A stretch of DNA of 64,000 nt from positions 23,824-87,823 of the forward strand of contig NZ_JOCF01000025.1 in NCBI RefSeq assembly GCF_000720635.1, given 5' to 3'. Source of the stretch: Streptomyces sp. NRRL WC-3742 (GTDB taxonomy: Bacteria > Actinomycetota > Actinomycetes > Streptomycetales > Streptomycetaceae). How positions within the stretch are numbered: position 1 is the first letter of the stretch; each line of letters begins with the position of its first letter. The notes under the pieces were generated by a model. The model was not told the origin of the DNA, did not search any database, and saw nothing but the letters and a program-made list of their open reading frames with translations. Position numbers and translations under genes: made by a program. Below, one piece after another: positions 26,201 through 33,332 of this stretch.

Positions 26201-26584
26201 GCCCCGGCCGACGGCGAGGTCTACCACCTCACCTCGCCCTCGCCCGCCACGCTCCCGGAGCTGGCCGCGCGAATGCGGGCCCACGGGCACCGCATCTCCG
26301 AACTCCCGTACGGGGACTGGGTGCGCCACCTGGTGAGGTTCGCCGCCGGGCATCCGACGCACCCGATCGCGCCGTTCGTGCCGCTGTTCGTCGACCGGGC
26401 GCCGGGCGGGGAGCTGAGCATCAGCGAGCTGTACTTCCGGCCGACGTTCCCGAGGTTCGACCGGGAGAACGCGGACACGGTCCTGGCGGGGAGCGGCACC
26501 GAACTTCCGCGCGTGGACGGGCCGTTGCTGGACCACTACCTGCGGAGGATGGCGGAGGACGGGCTGCTCGGGGAGCCGCGATGA
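23246..26584 (+). CDS. MbtH-adenylation-thiolation-reductase NRPS
   Basis: An 1112-residue single-module synthetase without a condensation domain. Residues about 18-75 are an MbtH-like domain (GRYAIWPGGAGVPEVPQGW, then a Cys and YVEREWRP), joined by a Gly/Ser linker. The A domain (about 105-600) has LIYTSGTTGHPKG, YRTGDAGRW and the catalytic Lys in PAGKIDRR. The thiolation serine is Ser657 in LGGTSLLAMEM. A thioester reductase (from about 740) has LLTGATGFCGAHLL and the YVESK pair near 902-906. Hand alignment to GrsA pocket positions gives D-T-E-D-V-G-A-V-T-K, acidic as in Lys/Arg codes. Predicted job: load a basic amino acid and release it as an aldehyde. GTG follows GAGG at 8 bases. The stop overlaps the next gene. 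Confidence 0.9.
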   Translation: MDDAADSARGTGTERSPGHHAVVVDGHGRYAIWPGGAGVPEVPQGWRRVYGPAGAADCRAYVEREWRPGELGFSGAGVGGGGGSAGPGGSGGSGGSGGSGGDTVVGRFRAQAARTPEAVAVEADDVTLGYRELDAWSDRLAAALRERGVGPEQVVPVCLERGAALVAAWLAVLKAGGALLPLDPGSPARRLAGLVEDCGARVSITDGDGFEGVVGVAVDATGGAAEAGAGAEADLGADGLAYLIYTSGTTGHPKGVAVGHRALLFTLDRVIDAYGLRPGDRVPQLAALGFDTALEQVFAPLLAGATVVPGGALTWAPTELAVLIGELGLTSMDLTPAYWHQLLGLLPASGPAPHGLRLVVVGGDVVHADDCRDSLARLPGVRLLNAYGVTEAAVTSTLCEVTEAVLDAATHAGQATHAGHAGHAAHTAPVPIGRPLPGVRVHVLDAALNPVRPGEKGEIHLAGPGLARGYWRSPGLTAEAFLPDPYAPTPGERMYRTGDAGRWRADGQLEILGRFDDQVKVLGHRVDPAEIEAVLAAHPAVRQARVTADGTAPDGSRTLTAYYTGRGRGEDLRAYLGELLPAYLVPASFVALEAMPLTPAGKIDRRRLPHAEPLARPAGAPGPANAGEAALAQLWAELLRVELVGPEDDFFALGGTSLLAMEMLARARIVFGFPVGEVRTLTRALLRDPTLRAFAAALAATAQAGTDADTAAVDWAAEARLAVPVRQSWNPAPSRADPAEILLTGATGFCGAHLLHALLATTRARIHCLVRAPDEEHALERLRAAQQRYLRHDLVDPRVVPLLGDLTAPRLGLAEGPYRWLAEHLDAVHHLGGQVNFLYPYHQLRAANVEGTREVVRLAGHSRGVPVHYLSTLAVLAGFGAAGVAEVSERTPLAHPERLGVGYVESKWVAEQLLHEAAAAGLPVTVLRTNDVTGDLASGAMNPGTELCALIAYFADSGTYPDVRLPLDFVPADRLAGAIAHIAAHAPADGEVYHLTSPSPATLPELAARMRAHGHRISELPYGDWVRHLVRFAAGHPTHPIAPFVPLFVDRAPGGELSISELYFRPTFPRFDRENADTVLAGSGTELPRVDGPLLDHYLRRMAEDGLLGEPR

Positions 26585-27333
26585 GCCTCTTCGCCGGGCT
26601 GGACCTCGACCGGGCGCCCGCGGACGCCCCGGTGGCGTTCGGCGGCGAGCCGGGGGCCGAGGTCGTGTTGGAGGCGTACCGGCGGGGGCTGCTCCCGCTC
26701 CCGGCGGCGGACGTGTTCGCCAGTGCCTACGCGGAGGCGCGGTACGAACAGGCCGTAGCGGCAGGGGAGATCGCGCTGCTGCCGGGCGAGGACCCGTACG
26801 CGCTGGCCTGGTGGTCGCCCGACCCCCGGCCCGTGCTGGCGCCGGGCGGGGTGCGAGTGCCGGGCGGGCTCGGGCGGCGGCTGCGGAACCGGCTGGGGTG
26901 GTGGACGAGCGTGGACCGGGCCTTCGGCCGGGTGGTCGACGCCTGCGCCGAGGGGCGCCAACCCGCCTGGCTCACCCCGGAGTTGCGGGATGCGCTGCTG
27001 GAGCTGAACGCGCGGGGCGCGGCCCACAGCGGGGAGGTGTGGGAGGGGGAGGAACTGGTCGGCGGGACGTTCGGGGTGGTGGCCGGGCCGGTGCTCAGCC
27101 TGGACTCGATGTTCCACCGCCGCCCCGACGCCGCCCGGGTGGCCGTCGCCGACCTCGGCGCCCGTTTCGGCGCGGCGGGCGGCCGGCTGCTGGACGTGCA
27201 GTGGGACGGCCCGCACGCGCGCAGCCTCGGGGCCCGGCCGGTGCCGCGTGCCCGGTACCTGGAGGAGCTGGCCGCCGGTGCTGCACCGGGCCTGCTGGAG
27301 ACCGGCCCGCTCCCGGCTTCGCGACTGGGCTGA
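26581..27333 (+). CDS. Leucyl/phenylalanyl-tRNA--protein transferase-like enzyme
   Basis: A 250-residue relative of Aat, which transfers Leu or Phe from tRNA to proteins with N-terminal Arg or Lys. Shared motifs are YRRGLLPLP, AWWSPDPRPVL, AHSGEVWEGEELVGGTFG, LDSMFHRRPD, LLDVQWDGPHARSLGARP and RARYLEEL. Against E. coli Aat as I recall it, the catalytic Asp and Gln in LxDxQ are kept, while the Glu before SMF is Asp here. An insertion of about 30 residues separates GLLP from WWSP, unlike housekeeping Aat. ATGA overlap with the NRPS stop implies coupled translation and a joint pathway. Inference: it adds a tRNA-borne Leu/Phe to the amino group of the Arg/Lys held on the NRPS. Confidence 0.87.
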   Translation: MSLFAGLDLDRAPADAPVAFGGEPGAEVVLEAYRRGLLPLPAADVFASAYAEARYEQAVAAGEIALLPGEDPYALAWWSPDPRPVLAPGGVRVPGGLGRRLRNRLGWWTSVDRAFGRVVDACAEGRQPAWLTPELRDALLELNARGAAHSGEVWEGEELVGGTFGVVAGPVLSLDSMFHRRPDAARVAVADLGARFGAAGGRLLDVQWDGPHARSLGARPVPRARYLEELAAGAAPGLLETGPLPASRLG

Positions 27334-27362
27334 CCTGCGTATACAGTCGTCCACCGGCCGCT

Positions 27363-27391
27363 TCGACAAACTGATTCCCCATCAGTAACAT
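27363..27391 (+). promoter_or_regulatory. Promoter of the secreted-protein gene
   Basis: TCGACA (27363-27368) and TAACAT (27386-27391) with a 17-bp spacer. The predicted transcript would start at about the GTG at 27400, giving a leaderless or nearly leaderless message. Confidence 0.45.
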
Positions 27392-27399
27392 GACGCCGC

Positions 27400-28941
27400 G
27401 TGTTCAATCCCTCGCGCAAGTTTTCGCCCAAGTTTTCACCCAAGCCTTCACCCAAGCCTTCGCTCAAGCCTTCGATAGCCAGGGCCGCCGGCCCGGCCCT
27501 CCTCACCCTCCTCCTCGCCGGAACCGCCGCCTGCGGCCACCCCTCCACCCCCGGCACCGGCCAGGCCACCCTCGAACCGGCCGCCGCCGCCGCCACCGAC
27601 GCGACCACCGCCGGGGGCAGTCCGGCGGCCACCGCACCCGGCCAGGCCGGCCCGCGAGCCCGCTCCGGCTCCGGCAACGGCACTGGCACTGGCTCCGGCT
27701 CCGGCGCCGCGAACCGCCCGTCCGCCGGACAGCCCGGCACGGTCGCCGTCGCCCCGGCGGGCGAGCGGCGGGCGGCCGTCGGCAGCCCCGCCAAGGACGG
27801 CGGCGCCGTCACCCCCACCGCGACGAACCTCCAGCTCACCGGATACGACGCGGCCGCGGGCACGGCCGTCCTGTCCGGAGCGGGCGGCGACACCACCGCC
27901 GCGAAGCCCGGCCAACTGCTCGCCAGCCCGCCCACCGAGGCCGCCCCGCAGGGCGCCCTGCTCGCCGTCACCGCGGTCAAGCCCGGCGCCGCCCGCGACA
28001 GCCTCGCCCTCGCCACCCGGCCCGCGAACCTGAGCGAACTGCTCGGCTCCACCGAGGCCGACGGCCAGGTGCCGATCGACGTGCACGGCATCGCCGTCAC
28101 CCCGCTCGTCAAGGACCTCAAGGCCACCGTCGGCACCGACGGCCCCGGCGGCGTCAAGGCCGACGCCTCCGGCACCCTGCAGGTCGACCTCAACGCCCCC
28201 GTCCCCCTCCCCGACGGCCTGAGCCTGGCCGCCACCGGCTCCCTCCAGCTCCACCCGGCCGTCCACTTCGCCTACCACGGCGCCACCGCGGCCGGCCCCC
28301 GCACCGCCTCCGTCGGCTTCGACCTCGGCGCCCACGCCCACTGGAAGGTCACCGGCGACGCCAAGCGCGGCACCGGCGCCGCACCCGTCCGCGTGCCCTT
28401 CGCCAAGCTCCAGGCCAACCCGGTGCTCACCGTCGCCGGACTGCCCGTCGTCGTCAACCTGGGCCTCACCTGCTACCTGGAGGTCAGCGCCGACGGCCAG
28501 GTGCACCTGGAAGCCGAACAGGACGCCGCCGGTACCTGGGCCGTCCGCGCCGACTACACCGGCGGCAAGGGCTGGACCTCCACCACGGACGCGGACACCA
28601 AGGTGACGCCGGTCCAACTGCGCCTCAACGGCAAGGCGTCCGTCCGGGCCGCGCTCGGCGCCGACATCAACCTCGGCCTCTACGACACGGTCGGCGTGGA
28701 AGCGGGCGTCGCCCCGTACCTGAGCGCCCGCGCCGAGGGCTCCCTGGTCGCGGACTCCTCCGGCAAGGCCCCGCAGGCCCAGGGCAGTTGGTCCCTCGTC
28801 GGCGGAGTCGACCTCAACGGCGCCCTCCTCGCCCACCTGAAGATCTTCGGCACCCCGGTCATCGAGGGCAAGCTCCCGCTGCCGCCGTACCACCGCGAAT
28901 GGCCCCTCCTCGGAGCGTTGCCGAAGCCCACCGCCACCTGA
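27400..28941 (+). CDS. Exported protein, possible lipoprotein, with repeat-encoded N-terminus
   Basis: A 513-residue protein from GTG at 27400. The first 25 residues (KFSPKFSPKPSPKPSLKPS) come from a 12-bp tandem repeat and form a basic n-region. The hydrophobic stretch AGPALLTLLLAGTAACGH follows, ending in a cysteine that fits only a loose lipobox. A long Ala/Gly/Thr/Ser-rich region (residues about 45-130) should be extended and surface exposed. The C-terminal 350 residues look like repeated beta strands (VPIDVHGIAVTPLVKDL, VHFAYHGATAAG, NLGLYDTVGVEAGVAPYLSA). I recognise no family. It has its own promoter and terminator, so it is probably not part of the NRPS pathway. Confidence 0.8.
   Translation: MFNPSRKFSPKFSPKPSPKPSLKPSIARAAGPALLTLLLAGTAACGHPSTPGTGQATLEPAAAAATDATTAGGSPAATAPGQAGPRARSGSGNGTGTGSGSGAANRPSAGQPGTVAVAPAGERRAAVGSPAKDGGAVTPTATNLQLTGYDAAAGTAVLSGAGGDTTAAKPGQLLASPPTEAAPQGALLAVTAVKPGAARDSLALATRPANLSELLGSTEADGQVPIDVHGIAVTPLVKDLKATVGTDGPGGVKADASGTLQVDLNAPVPLPDGLSLAATGSLQLHPAVHFAYHGATAAGPRTASVGFDLGAHAHWKVTGDAKRGTGAAPVRVPFAKLQANPVLTVAGLPVVVNLGLTCYLEVSADGQVHLEAEQDAAGTWAVRADYTGGKGWTSTTDADTKVTPVQLRLNGKASVRAALGADINLGLYDTVGVEAGVAPYLSARAEGSLVADSSGKAPQAQGSWSLVGGVDLNGALLAHLKIFGTPVIEGKLPLPPYHREWPLLGALPKPTAT
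27417..27476 (+). repeat. Five-copy 12-bp tandem repeat
   Basis: Five units of CAAGYYTTCRCC-type sequence start at 27417, 27429, 27441, 27453 and 27465. In frame they encode KFSP/KPSP repeats at the start of the exported protein. Unit number could vary by slippage without breaking the frame. Confidence 0.85.
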
Positions 28942-28948
28942 GGAACGC

Positions 28949-28981
28949 GCCGGACGAGTCGCCGCCGACGACTCGTCCGGC
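28949..28981 (+). terminator. Terminator after the exported-protein gene
   Basis: Thirteen-base perfect arms, GCCGGACGAGTCG (28949-28961) and CGACTCGTCCGGC (28969-28981), with a 7-base loop, just after the stop at 28941. Confidence 0.8.
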
Positions 28982-29060
28982 CCCGCCTGTCGGTTCCCAC
29001 GGCTACGCGCCCGGCTACGCGCCCGGGCCTGCGACCCCGGCCACGCACTACGCTTCGGCC

Positions 29061-29837
29061 ATGCTGTCTGTCGTGGTGGCCCCCTGGGCGCGGGATGCGG
29101 TGCCGGTGTTCGAGCGGCGGGCCGACGAGCTGCACGACGCCGCGAGCACGATGAAGGTCGCGGTACTGGCCGCGCTCGTCCGGGGCGGGGCGGACCTCGA
29201 CGCCCAGATCCCGGTGGTGAACCGGTTCGAGTCCGTGGTCGGCGGGGAGTTCGGCAACGACCCGGCCTGGGACAGTGATCCACTGCCCTGGGAGCTGATC
29301 GGCACCCGGGCGCCGCTTCGGCTGCTGGCCGAGCGGATGATCACCCACTCCTCCAACCTGGCCACCAACCTCTGCCTCGCCCGGACCGACCAGCAGTCCG
29401 TCGCCGAGGTCTGGCGGCGCGCCGGGGCCACCCGCAGTGCGACACCGCGCGGGATCGAGGACTACGCCGCCCGCGAGGCGGGCGTCCACAACCGGGTCAG
29501 CGCAGGCGACTTGGTGCGGCTGCTGCACTCCCTCGCCGACGAGCCGGAGCTGCTCACCCTCCTCGAGCGCAACGACTTCCGGGTGGACCTCGCCGCGGGT
29601 CTGCCGCCCGGCACCCGGATCGCGTTCAAGAACGGGTGGGTGCCCGGCGCCCGCCTCTGCGTGGGCGTGGTGCACCCGGCGGACTGCCCGCCGTACGTCC
29701 TCGCGGTCTGCTACAGCGGCCCGTTGGCCGACGGCAGCGACCGCACCGACCCGGCGGCGCGCCTGCTCGCCCGGGTCTCGGCGGCGGTGTGGGAGTGCCG
29801 CCACGACATCAACCAACCTGAGGGGGACGGAAAATGA
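29061..29837 (+). CDS. Serine hydrolase of the class A beta-lactamase fold
   Basis: A 258-residue protein from ATG at 29061. The three active-site elements of the penicillin-recognising fold are visible: SxxK as STMK near residue 29, an SxN-like S-S-N in THSSNLATN, and K-N-G (FKNGWVPGARLC) in place of KTG. No signal peptide is seen, so it appears cytoplasmic. It is therefore unlikely to be a classical secreted beta-lactamase and may be an esterase or amidase. It overlaps the next gene as ATGA. The Glu166 loop of class A enzymes is not obvious. Confidence 0.82.
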   Translation: MLSVVVAPWARDAVPVFERRADELHDAASTMKVAVLAALVRGGADLDAQIPVVNRFESVVGGEFGNDPAWDSDPLPWELIGTRAPLRLLAERMITHSSNLATNLCLARTDQQSVAEVWRRAGATRSATPRGIEDYAAREAGVHNRVSAGDLVRLLHSLADEPELLTLLERNDFRVDLAAGLPPGTRIAFKNGWVPGARLCVGVVHPADCPPYVLAVCYSGPLADGSDRTDPAARLLARVSAAVWECRHDINQPEGDGK

Positions 29838-30427
29838 GCCGGATCGGGGTCTACCTGGCGCACCCGCGCAAGGACAGCTTCAACCACGCGCTCTACGAGG
29901 CCGTGGTCGACGAACTGCGCGACCGGGGCTGCGACGTACGGGCGCACGACCTGTACGCGGAGGGCTTCGCCCCGCTGGTCACCGCCGAGGAGACCGAGAC
30001 CGTCGACGCGCACGGCACCAGCGGCGACCCCCAACTCGCCCTGCACCGCGCCGAGGTGGCGACGCTGGACGCCCTGGTGCTGATCCACCCCAACTGGTGG
30101 GGCATGCCGCCCGCCGTCCTCGCGGGCTGGGCGCAGCGCGTCCTGGTGCCCGGGGTCGCGTACAAGCTGGGCACCGCCGCCGGTGAGCCCGCCGGGCTGC
30201 TGAAGGCCGGGCGGGCGCTGGTACTCAACACCTCGGACACCCCGGAGGCCCGGGAGCAGGGCGAGTTCGGCGATCCGCTGCAGCGGATCTGGGCGGCCTG
30301 CATCCTGCCGTACGCGGGTGTGACGGACGTGCGGCGGACCGTCTTCCGCACGGTCACCGACTCGTCGCCGCAGGACCGGGCGCAGTGGCTGCGCGAGGCA
30401 CGGGAGTCGGCGGCCGCTCTCCTCTAG
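29834..30427 (+). CDS. NAD(P)H-dependent flavodoxin-fold oxidoreductase
   Basis: A 197-residue protein starting MSRIGVYLAHPRKDSFNHALYEAV. The flavodoxin-like quinone-reductase family (KefF/MdaB/NQO2) is indicated by AHPRKDSFNHAL at the FMN phosphate loop, LHRAEVATLDALVLIHPNWWGMPPAVLAGWAQRVL and the late PYAGVTDVRRTVF. Such enzymes reduce quinones by two electrons with bound FMN. ATG overlaps the stop of the upstream serine hydrolase (ATGA), so the two are co-translated, though no biochemical link is evident. The stop is followed by a terminator shared with the converging monooxygenase. Confidence 0.87.
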   Translation: MSRIGVYLAHPRKDSFNHALYEAVVDELRDRGCDVRAHDLYAEGFAPLVTAEETETVDAHGTSGDPQLALHRAEVATLDALVLIHPNWWGMPPAVLAGWAQRVLVPGVAYKLGTAAGEPAGLLKAGRALVLNTSDTPEAREQGEFGDPLQRIWAACILPYAGVTDVRRTVFRTVTDSSPQDRAQWLREARESAAALL

Positions 30428-30513
30428 GGGAGCCGGAAGACGAGCAGCGCCAGGCCCGCCGCAGGCGCGCGTCCTCGCGCAGGCGCAACACGTACGGGTC
30501 GGCGGGCATGCCC

Positions 30514-30542
30514 CCGCCCTGCCCCGGGTCGGGGCAGGGCGG
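30514..30542. terminator. Bidirectional terminator
   Basis: CCGCCCTGCCCC (30514-30525) pairs with GGGGCAGGGCGG (30531-30542) over a 5-base loop, between two converging genes. Confidence 0.8.
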
Positions 30543-30565
30543 CAACTCCCGTTCGCGGTACGGCC

Positions 30566-31699
30566 TCAGTACGGCTGGACGAGCACGTGGGCGGCGCCCG
30601 GGACGCCGATCTTCAGGAGGGCGTCCTCCTCCTCGGTGGTCGGGGTGCCGGTCTCCTGCTTGAGGACGGCCCGCGAGAGCGCCTGCACCCACATGGCGCG
30701 TGGGCGGCGCCGCTGCTCCCAGGCGGCCAGCGCGGCGGGGACGGTGTCCTCGGCCAACAGCGACTCGGCGAGGACGAGGGCGTCCTCGACGGCCATGGCC
30801 GCGCCCTGGGCGAGGTGCGGGGTGGAGGCGTGGGCGGCGTCGCCGGCGAGGACGATGCGGCCGACGTGCCACGGCTCCTCGACGGTGACCTGGGAGATCC
30901 GCGAGTAGACGACCGCGGCCGGGTCGGTCACCTGGGCGAGTGCCTCGGCGATAGGGCCGCCGAAGCCGGCGAGCCGCTCGCGCAGCTGCTCGTGGGCGCG
31001 GGCCGGGTCGGGGCGGAAGTCCTCGGCCTCGGCGAACACCGAGCCCAGGTACATCAGTTCGTCGCTGATCGGGGTGAGCAGCGCCTTGGCGGCGAGGTTG
31101 CCGGTGGACATCAGCACGCCGTGCAGTTCGGGCGAACGCGGCAGGGTGACGCGCCAGTTGGCGAAGCCGGTGTACTCGGGCGCGTACGCCTCGCCGTAGA
31201 GCCGCCCGCGCAGCGGGGAGCCGATGCCGTCGAAGCCGAGGACGAGGTCGTAGCGGGCGGAGTGCCCGTCGGCGAGGGTGACGTCCACCCCGTCGCCGTC
31301 CTCGGCCAGCGAGTCGATGGTGGTGCCGAAGCGCAGGGTCGCGCCCGCCTTGGCGGCGGCCTCGGCGAGGATGCGGGCCAGGGCCGGGCGGGGGATGCCG
31401 TTGCCGGCGGGGGCGTCGGCCATCCGGGGCTGCGGGATCCGGGCGAGGGTGGCGCCGGCCGGGTCGCAGATGGTCAGCACCTCCCACTCGAAGCCCTCGG
31501 CCAAGCAGGCGTCCAGCACGCCGAGTTCGCGCATCACGTGCAGGGCGTTGGAGGGCTGGATGATGCCGACGCCGAGCGCCTCGGGCTGCTCGCGCAGCTC
31601 GGCGACGTCGACCCGGTGGCCGCGGAGGGAGAGGGCGAGGGCGGCGGTGAGGCCGCCGATGCCGCCGCCGTGGACGAGGACGCGCAGGGGTGGGGTCAT
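30566..31699 (-). CDS. FAD-dependent aromatic-type monooxygenase
   Basis: A 377-residue group A flavin monooxygenase starting MTPPLRVLVHGGGIGGLTAAL. The GxGxxG FAD loop lies at residues about 10-20, the DG motif in DLVLGFDGIGSPLRGRL near 160, and the GD motif in RIVLAGDAAHASTPHLAQGAAMAVEDAL near 280. Family members hydroxylate aromatic or polyketide substrates using NAD(P)H and O2. It lies 79 bases behind cvnD on the same strand, where conservons often carry a cytochrome P450, so it may be co-transcribed with the signalling operon. A direct repeat of GCGGTGAAGA lies in the gap. The natural substrate is unknown. Confidence 0.88.
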   Translation of the reverse strand: MTPPLRVLVHGGGIGGLTAALALSLRGHRVDVAELREQPEALGVGIIQPSNALHVMRELGVLDACLAEGFEWEVLTICDPAGATLARIPQPRMADAPAGNGIPRPALARILAEAAAKAGATLRFGTTIDSLAEDGDGVDVTLADGHSARYDLVLGFDGIGSPLRGRLYGEAYAPEYTGFANWRVTLPRSPELHGVLMSTGNLAAKALLTPISDELMYLGSVFAEAEDFRPDPARAHEQLRERLAGFGGPIAEALAQVTDPAAVVYSRISQVTVEEPWHVGRIVLAGDAAHASTPHLAQGAAMAVEDALVLAESLLAEDTVPAALAAWEQRRRPRAMWVQALSRAVLKQETGTPTTEEEDALLKIGVPGAAHVLVQPY

Positions 31700-31778
31700 G
31701 GCGGGTGGTTCTCCAGACGTGCGGTGAAGAGCGGTGAAGAGCGGTGAGCAGCGGGGAGGAGCAGCGGGGGCGGGGAGT

Positions 31779-32354
31779 TCAGACGGCCGGGGCGGCGGCC
31801 AGCGCCAGCAGGTGGTCGACGAGGGCGAGCAGCACGTCCCGCCCGAAGGCGCGTTCGCGCACGTCGCCGATGAGCATCGGCACCTGCGGGTCGAGGTCGA
31901 GGGCGGCCCGGATCTCCTGCGGGGTACGGGTGTTGACCCCGTGGAAGCAGTTGATGGCGACGACGAACGGGATGCGCCGGCCCTCGAAGAAGTCGATGGA
32001 CGCGAAGCTGGTCTCCAGCCGCCGGGTGTCGGCGATGACGACGCCGCCGAGGGCGCCGTTGACCAGGTCGTTCCACATGAACCAGAACCGCTCCTGCCCG
32101 GGGGTGCCGAACAGGTAGACGACCAGCTCCGGGCCGATGGTGATCCGGCCGAAGTCGAGGGCGACGGTCGTGGTCTCCTTCTGGTCGATGCCGTCGAGGT
32201 CGTCCACGCCGATGCCGGCCCGGGTCAGGTACTCCTCGGTGCGCAGCGGGGCGACCTCGCTGACGGCTCCGACGAGCGTGGTCTTGCCGACGCCGAAGCC
32301 GCCCGCGACCAGGATCTTGACCGCGGCGGGGGCCGCGGGCTGGGGTGTTGCCAT
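31779..32354 (-). CDS. cvnD: Conservon GTPase (CvnD, Roc/ATP-GTP-binding)
   Basis: A 191-residue small G protein starting MATPQPAAPAAVKILVAGGF. The P-loop is GGFGVGKTT near residue 18, switch elements are LTRAGIGVDDLDGIDQKETTTVALDFGRI, and the DxxG-like element is VVYLFGTPGQERFWFMWNDL. The usual NKxD is replaced by a VVAINCFHG segment, normal for this bacterial MglA/Rab-like group. CvnD works at the membrane with CvnA-C as a G-protein-coupled-like switch controlling development and antibiotic production. Its ATG lies 4 bases after the cvnC stop. Confidence 0.93.
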   Translation of the reverse strand: MATPQPAAPAAVKILVAGGFGVGKTTLVGAVSEVAPLRTEEYLTRAGIGVDDLDGIDQKETTTVALDFGRITIGPELVVYLFGTPGQERFWFMWNDLVNGALGGVVIADTRRLETSFASIDFFEGRRIPFVVAINCFHGVNTRTPQEIRAALDLDPQVPMLIGDVRERAFGRDVLLALVDHLLALAAAPAV

Positions 32355-32358
32355 GGTT

Positions 32359-32868
32359 CTAGAGTCTCCGGAGTCCGTCGCGTACGGCCGAGAGGAGGCC
32401 CGTGTCCGGGCCGCCGACGGCGGGGGCCACCGAGATCGGGGCCCGGGCGTTGAGGAGCCCCTGGGCGATGAGGTCGCCCAGCAGGATCTTGGTGACCGAC
32501 ACCGGAAGGTCGAGCCCGGCCGCGACCTCGGCGACGGCTGCGGGGCGGCGGCAGCGCTCCAGGATCAGCCGGTGCTCGCGCTGGAGGGCGCGGCTGCCGG
32601 AGCGGCCGGCGCGGGCGAGGGCGGCGTCGGCGGCCGGCTCGTCGGTGGTGAGCACGGTGATGAGGGTGAGGTCGTCGCGGTCGGGGGCGGTTCGGCCACG
32701 GGTGATGGTGTACGGGCGGACCATGATGCCCGCCTCGTCCTGGCCGTCCTCCTCCTCGGCCAACTCGCTCCAGTGCGGGGCCCGTTCGCGCTGCTGCCGC
32801 TCGAAGCCGTCCGGCTCGGCCCCGTTGGGCTCGATCCCGTCCGGCTCGGCCCCGTACGGGCCGCCCAC
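32359..32868 (-). CDS. cvnC: Conservon DUF742 protein (CvnC)
   Basis: A winged-helix DUF742 protein. The conserved core begins MVRPYTITRGRTAPDRDDLTLIT and continues LQREHRLILERCRRPAAVAEVA and the HTH-like LPVSVTKILLGDLIAQGLL. GTG at 32868 gives 169 residues with an acidic, Pro-rich extension containing the repeated GAEPDGIEPNGAEPDGFE. ATG at 32724 would give the 121-residue core alone. The upstream GTG lies 5 bases after the cvnB stop, which fits operon coupling, so I prefer it. CvnC partners CvnB and CvnD in the conservon complex. Confidence 0.88.
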   Translation of the reverse strand: MGGPYGAEPDGIEPNGAEPDGFERQQRERAPHWSELAEEEDGQDEAGIMVRPYTITRGRTAPDRDDLTLITVLTTDEPAADAALARAGRSGSRALQREHRLILERCRRPAAVAEVAAGLDLPVSVTKILLGDLIAQGLLNARAPISVAPAVGGPDTGLLSAVRDGLRRL

Positions 32869-32873
32869 CCGGT

Positions 32874-33332
32874 TCAGGCCCGGTTCCGCGTGGCGAAGGC
32901 GTCGAAGGAGGTGGCGGCGGGCTCGGAGGGGGAGCCGGCCCGCGCCGGGGTGCCGAGCTTCTGCCCGACCTGCTGGACCAGGGTGTGCATGGCCACCGAC
33001 ATCACCTCGGCGTCCACCTCCTGCGAGGCGATGACGGCCAGGTGGGTGCCCTGGGCGGCGGCGACGACGAACAGCCAGCACTCGGCGAGCTCGACGATCA
33101 CCTGGTGCACCGGCCCGCCGTCGAAGAGCTGGCCGACGCCCCGGGCGAGGGACTGCTGCCCGGTGGCGACGGCGGCGAGGCGCTCGGCGTCGGCGCGCTC
33201 GATGCCCGCGGAGTGGCTGACCACCAGGCCGTCGTCGGAGAGCAGGACGGCGTTGCGGGTGCCGGGCACGGTGTCGACGAGTCCGTCCAGCAGCCAGTCC
33301 AGGTCCTGGTGGGTGGCGGTGGTGCGGTTCAT
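32874..33332 (-). CDS. cvnB: Conservon roadblock/LC7 protein (CvnB)
   Basis: A 152-residue roadblock/LC7-domain protein starting MNRTTATHQDLDWLLDGLVDTV. Residues about 8-110 carry the fold: PGTRNAVLLSDDGLVVSHSAGI, ERLAAVATGQQSLARGVGQLF, VIVELAECWLFVVAAAQGTHLAVI. Such proteins act as GTPase-activating partners of MglA-like G proteins, here CvnD. A disordered Ala/Pro/Ser tail follows. Its ATG overlaps the cvnA stop as ATGA, fixing the start and showing coupling. Confidence 0.93.
   Translation of the reverse strand: MNRTTATHQDLDWLLDGLVDTVPGTRNAVLLSDDGLVVSHSAGIERADAERLAAVATGQQSLARGVGQLFDGGPVHQVIVELAECWLFVVAAAQGTHLAVIASQEVDAEVMSVAMHTLVQQVGQKLGTPARAGSPSEPAATSFDAFATRNRA

Noticed and set aside
29061..29837. 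Secreted beta-lactamase conferring resistance
   Set aside because: There is no signal peptide and the class A Glu loop is not evident, so only the fold is claimed.
30354..30509. Small minus-strand ORF starting MPADPYVLRLREDARLR
   Set aside because: The start looks protein-like, but it is antisense to the flavodoxin-like gene for half its length and lacks a convincing ribosome site. It may be a tiny remnant; not supported as a gene.
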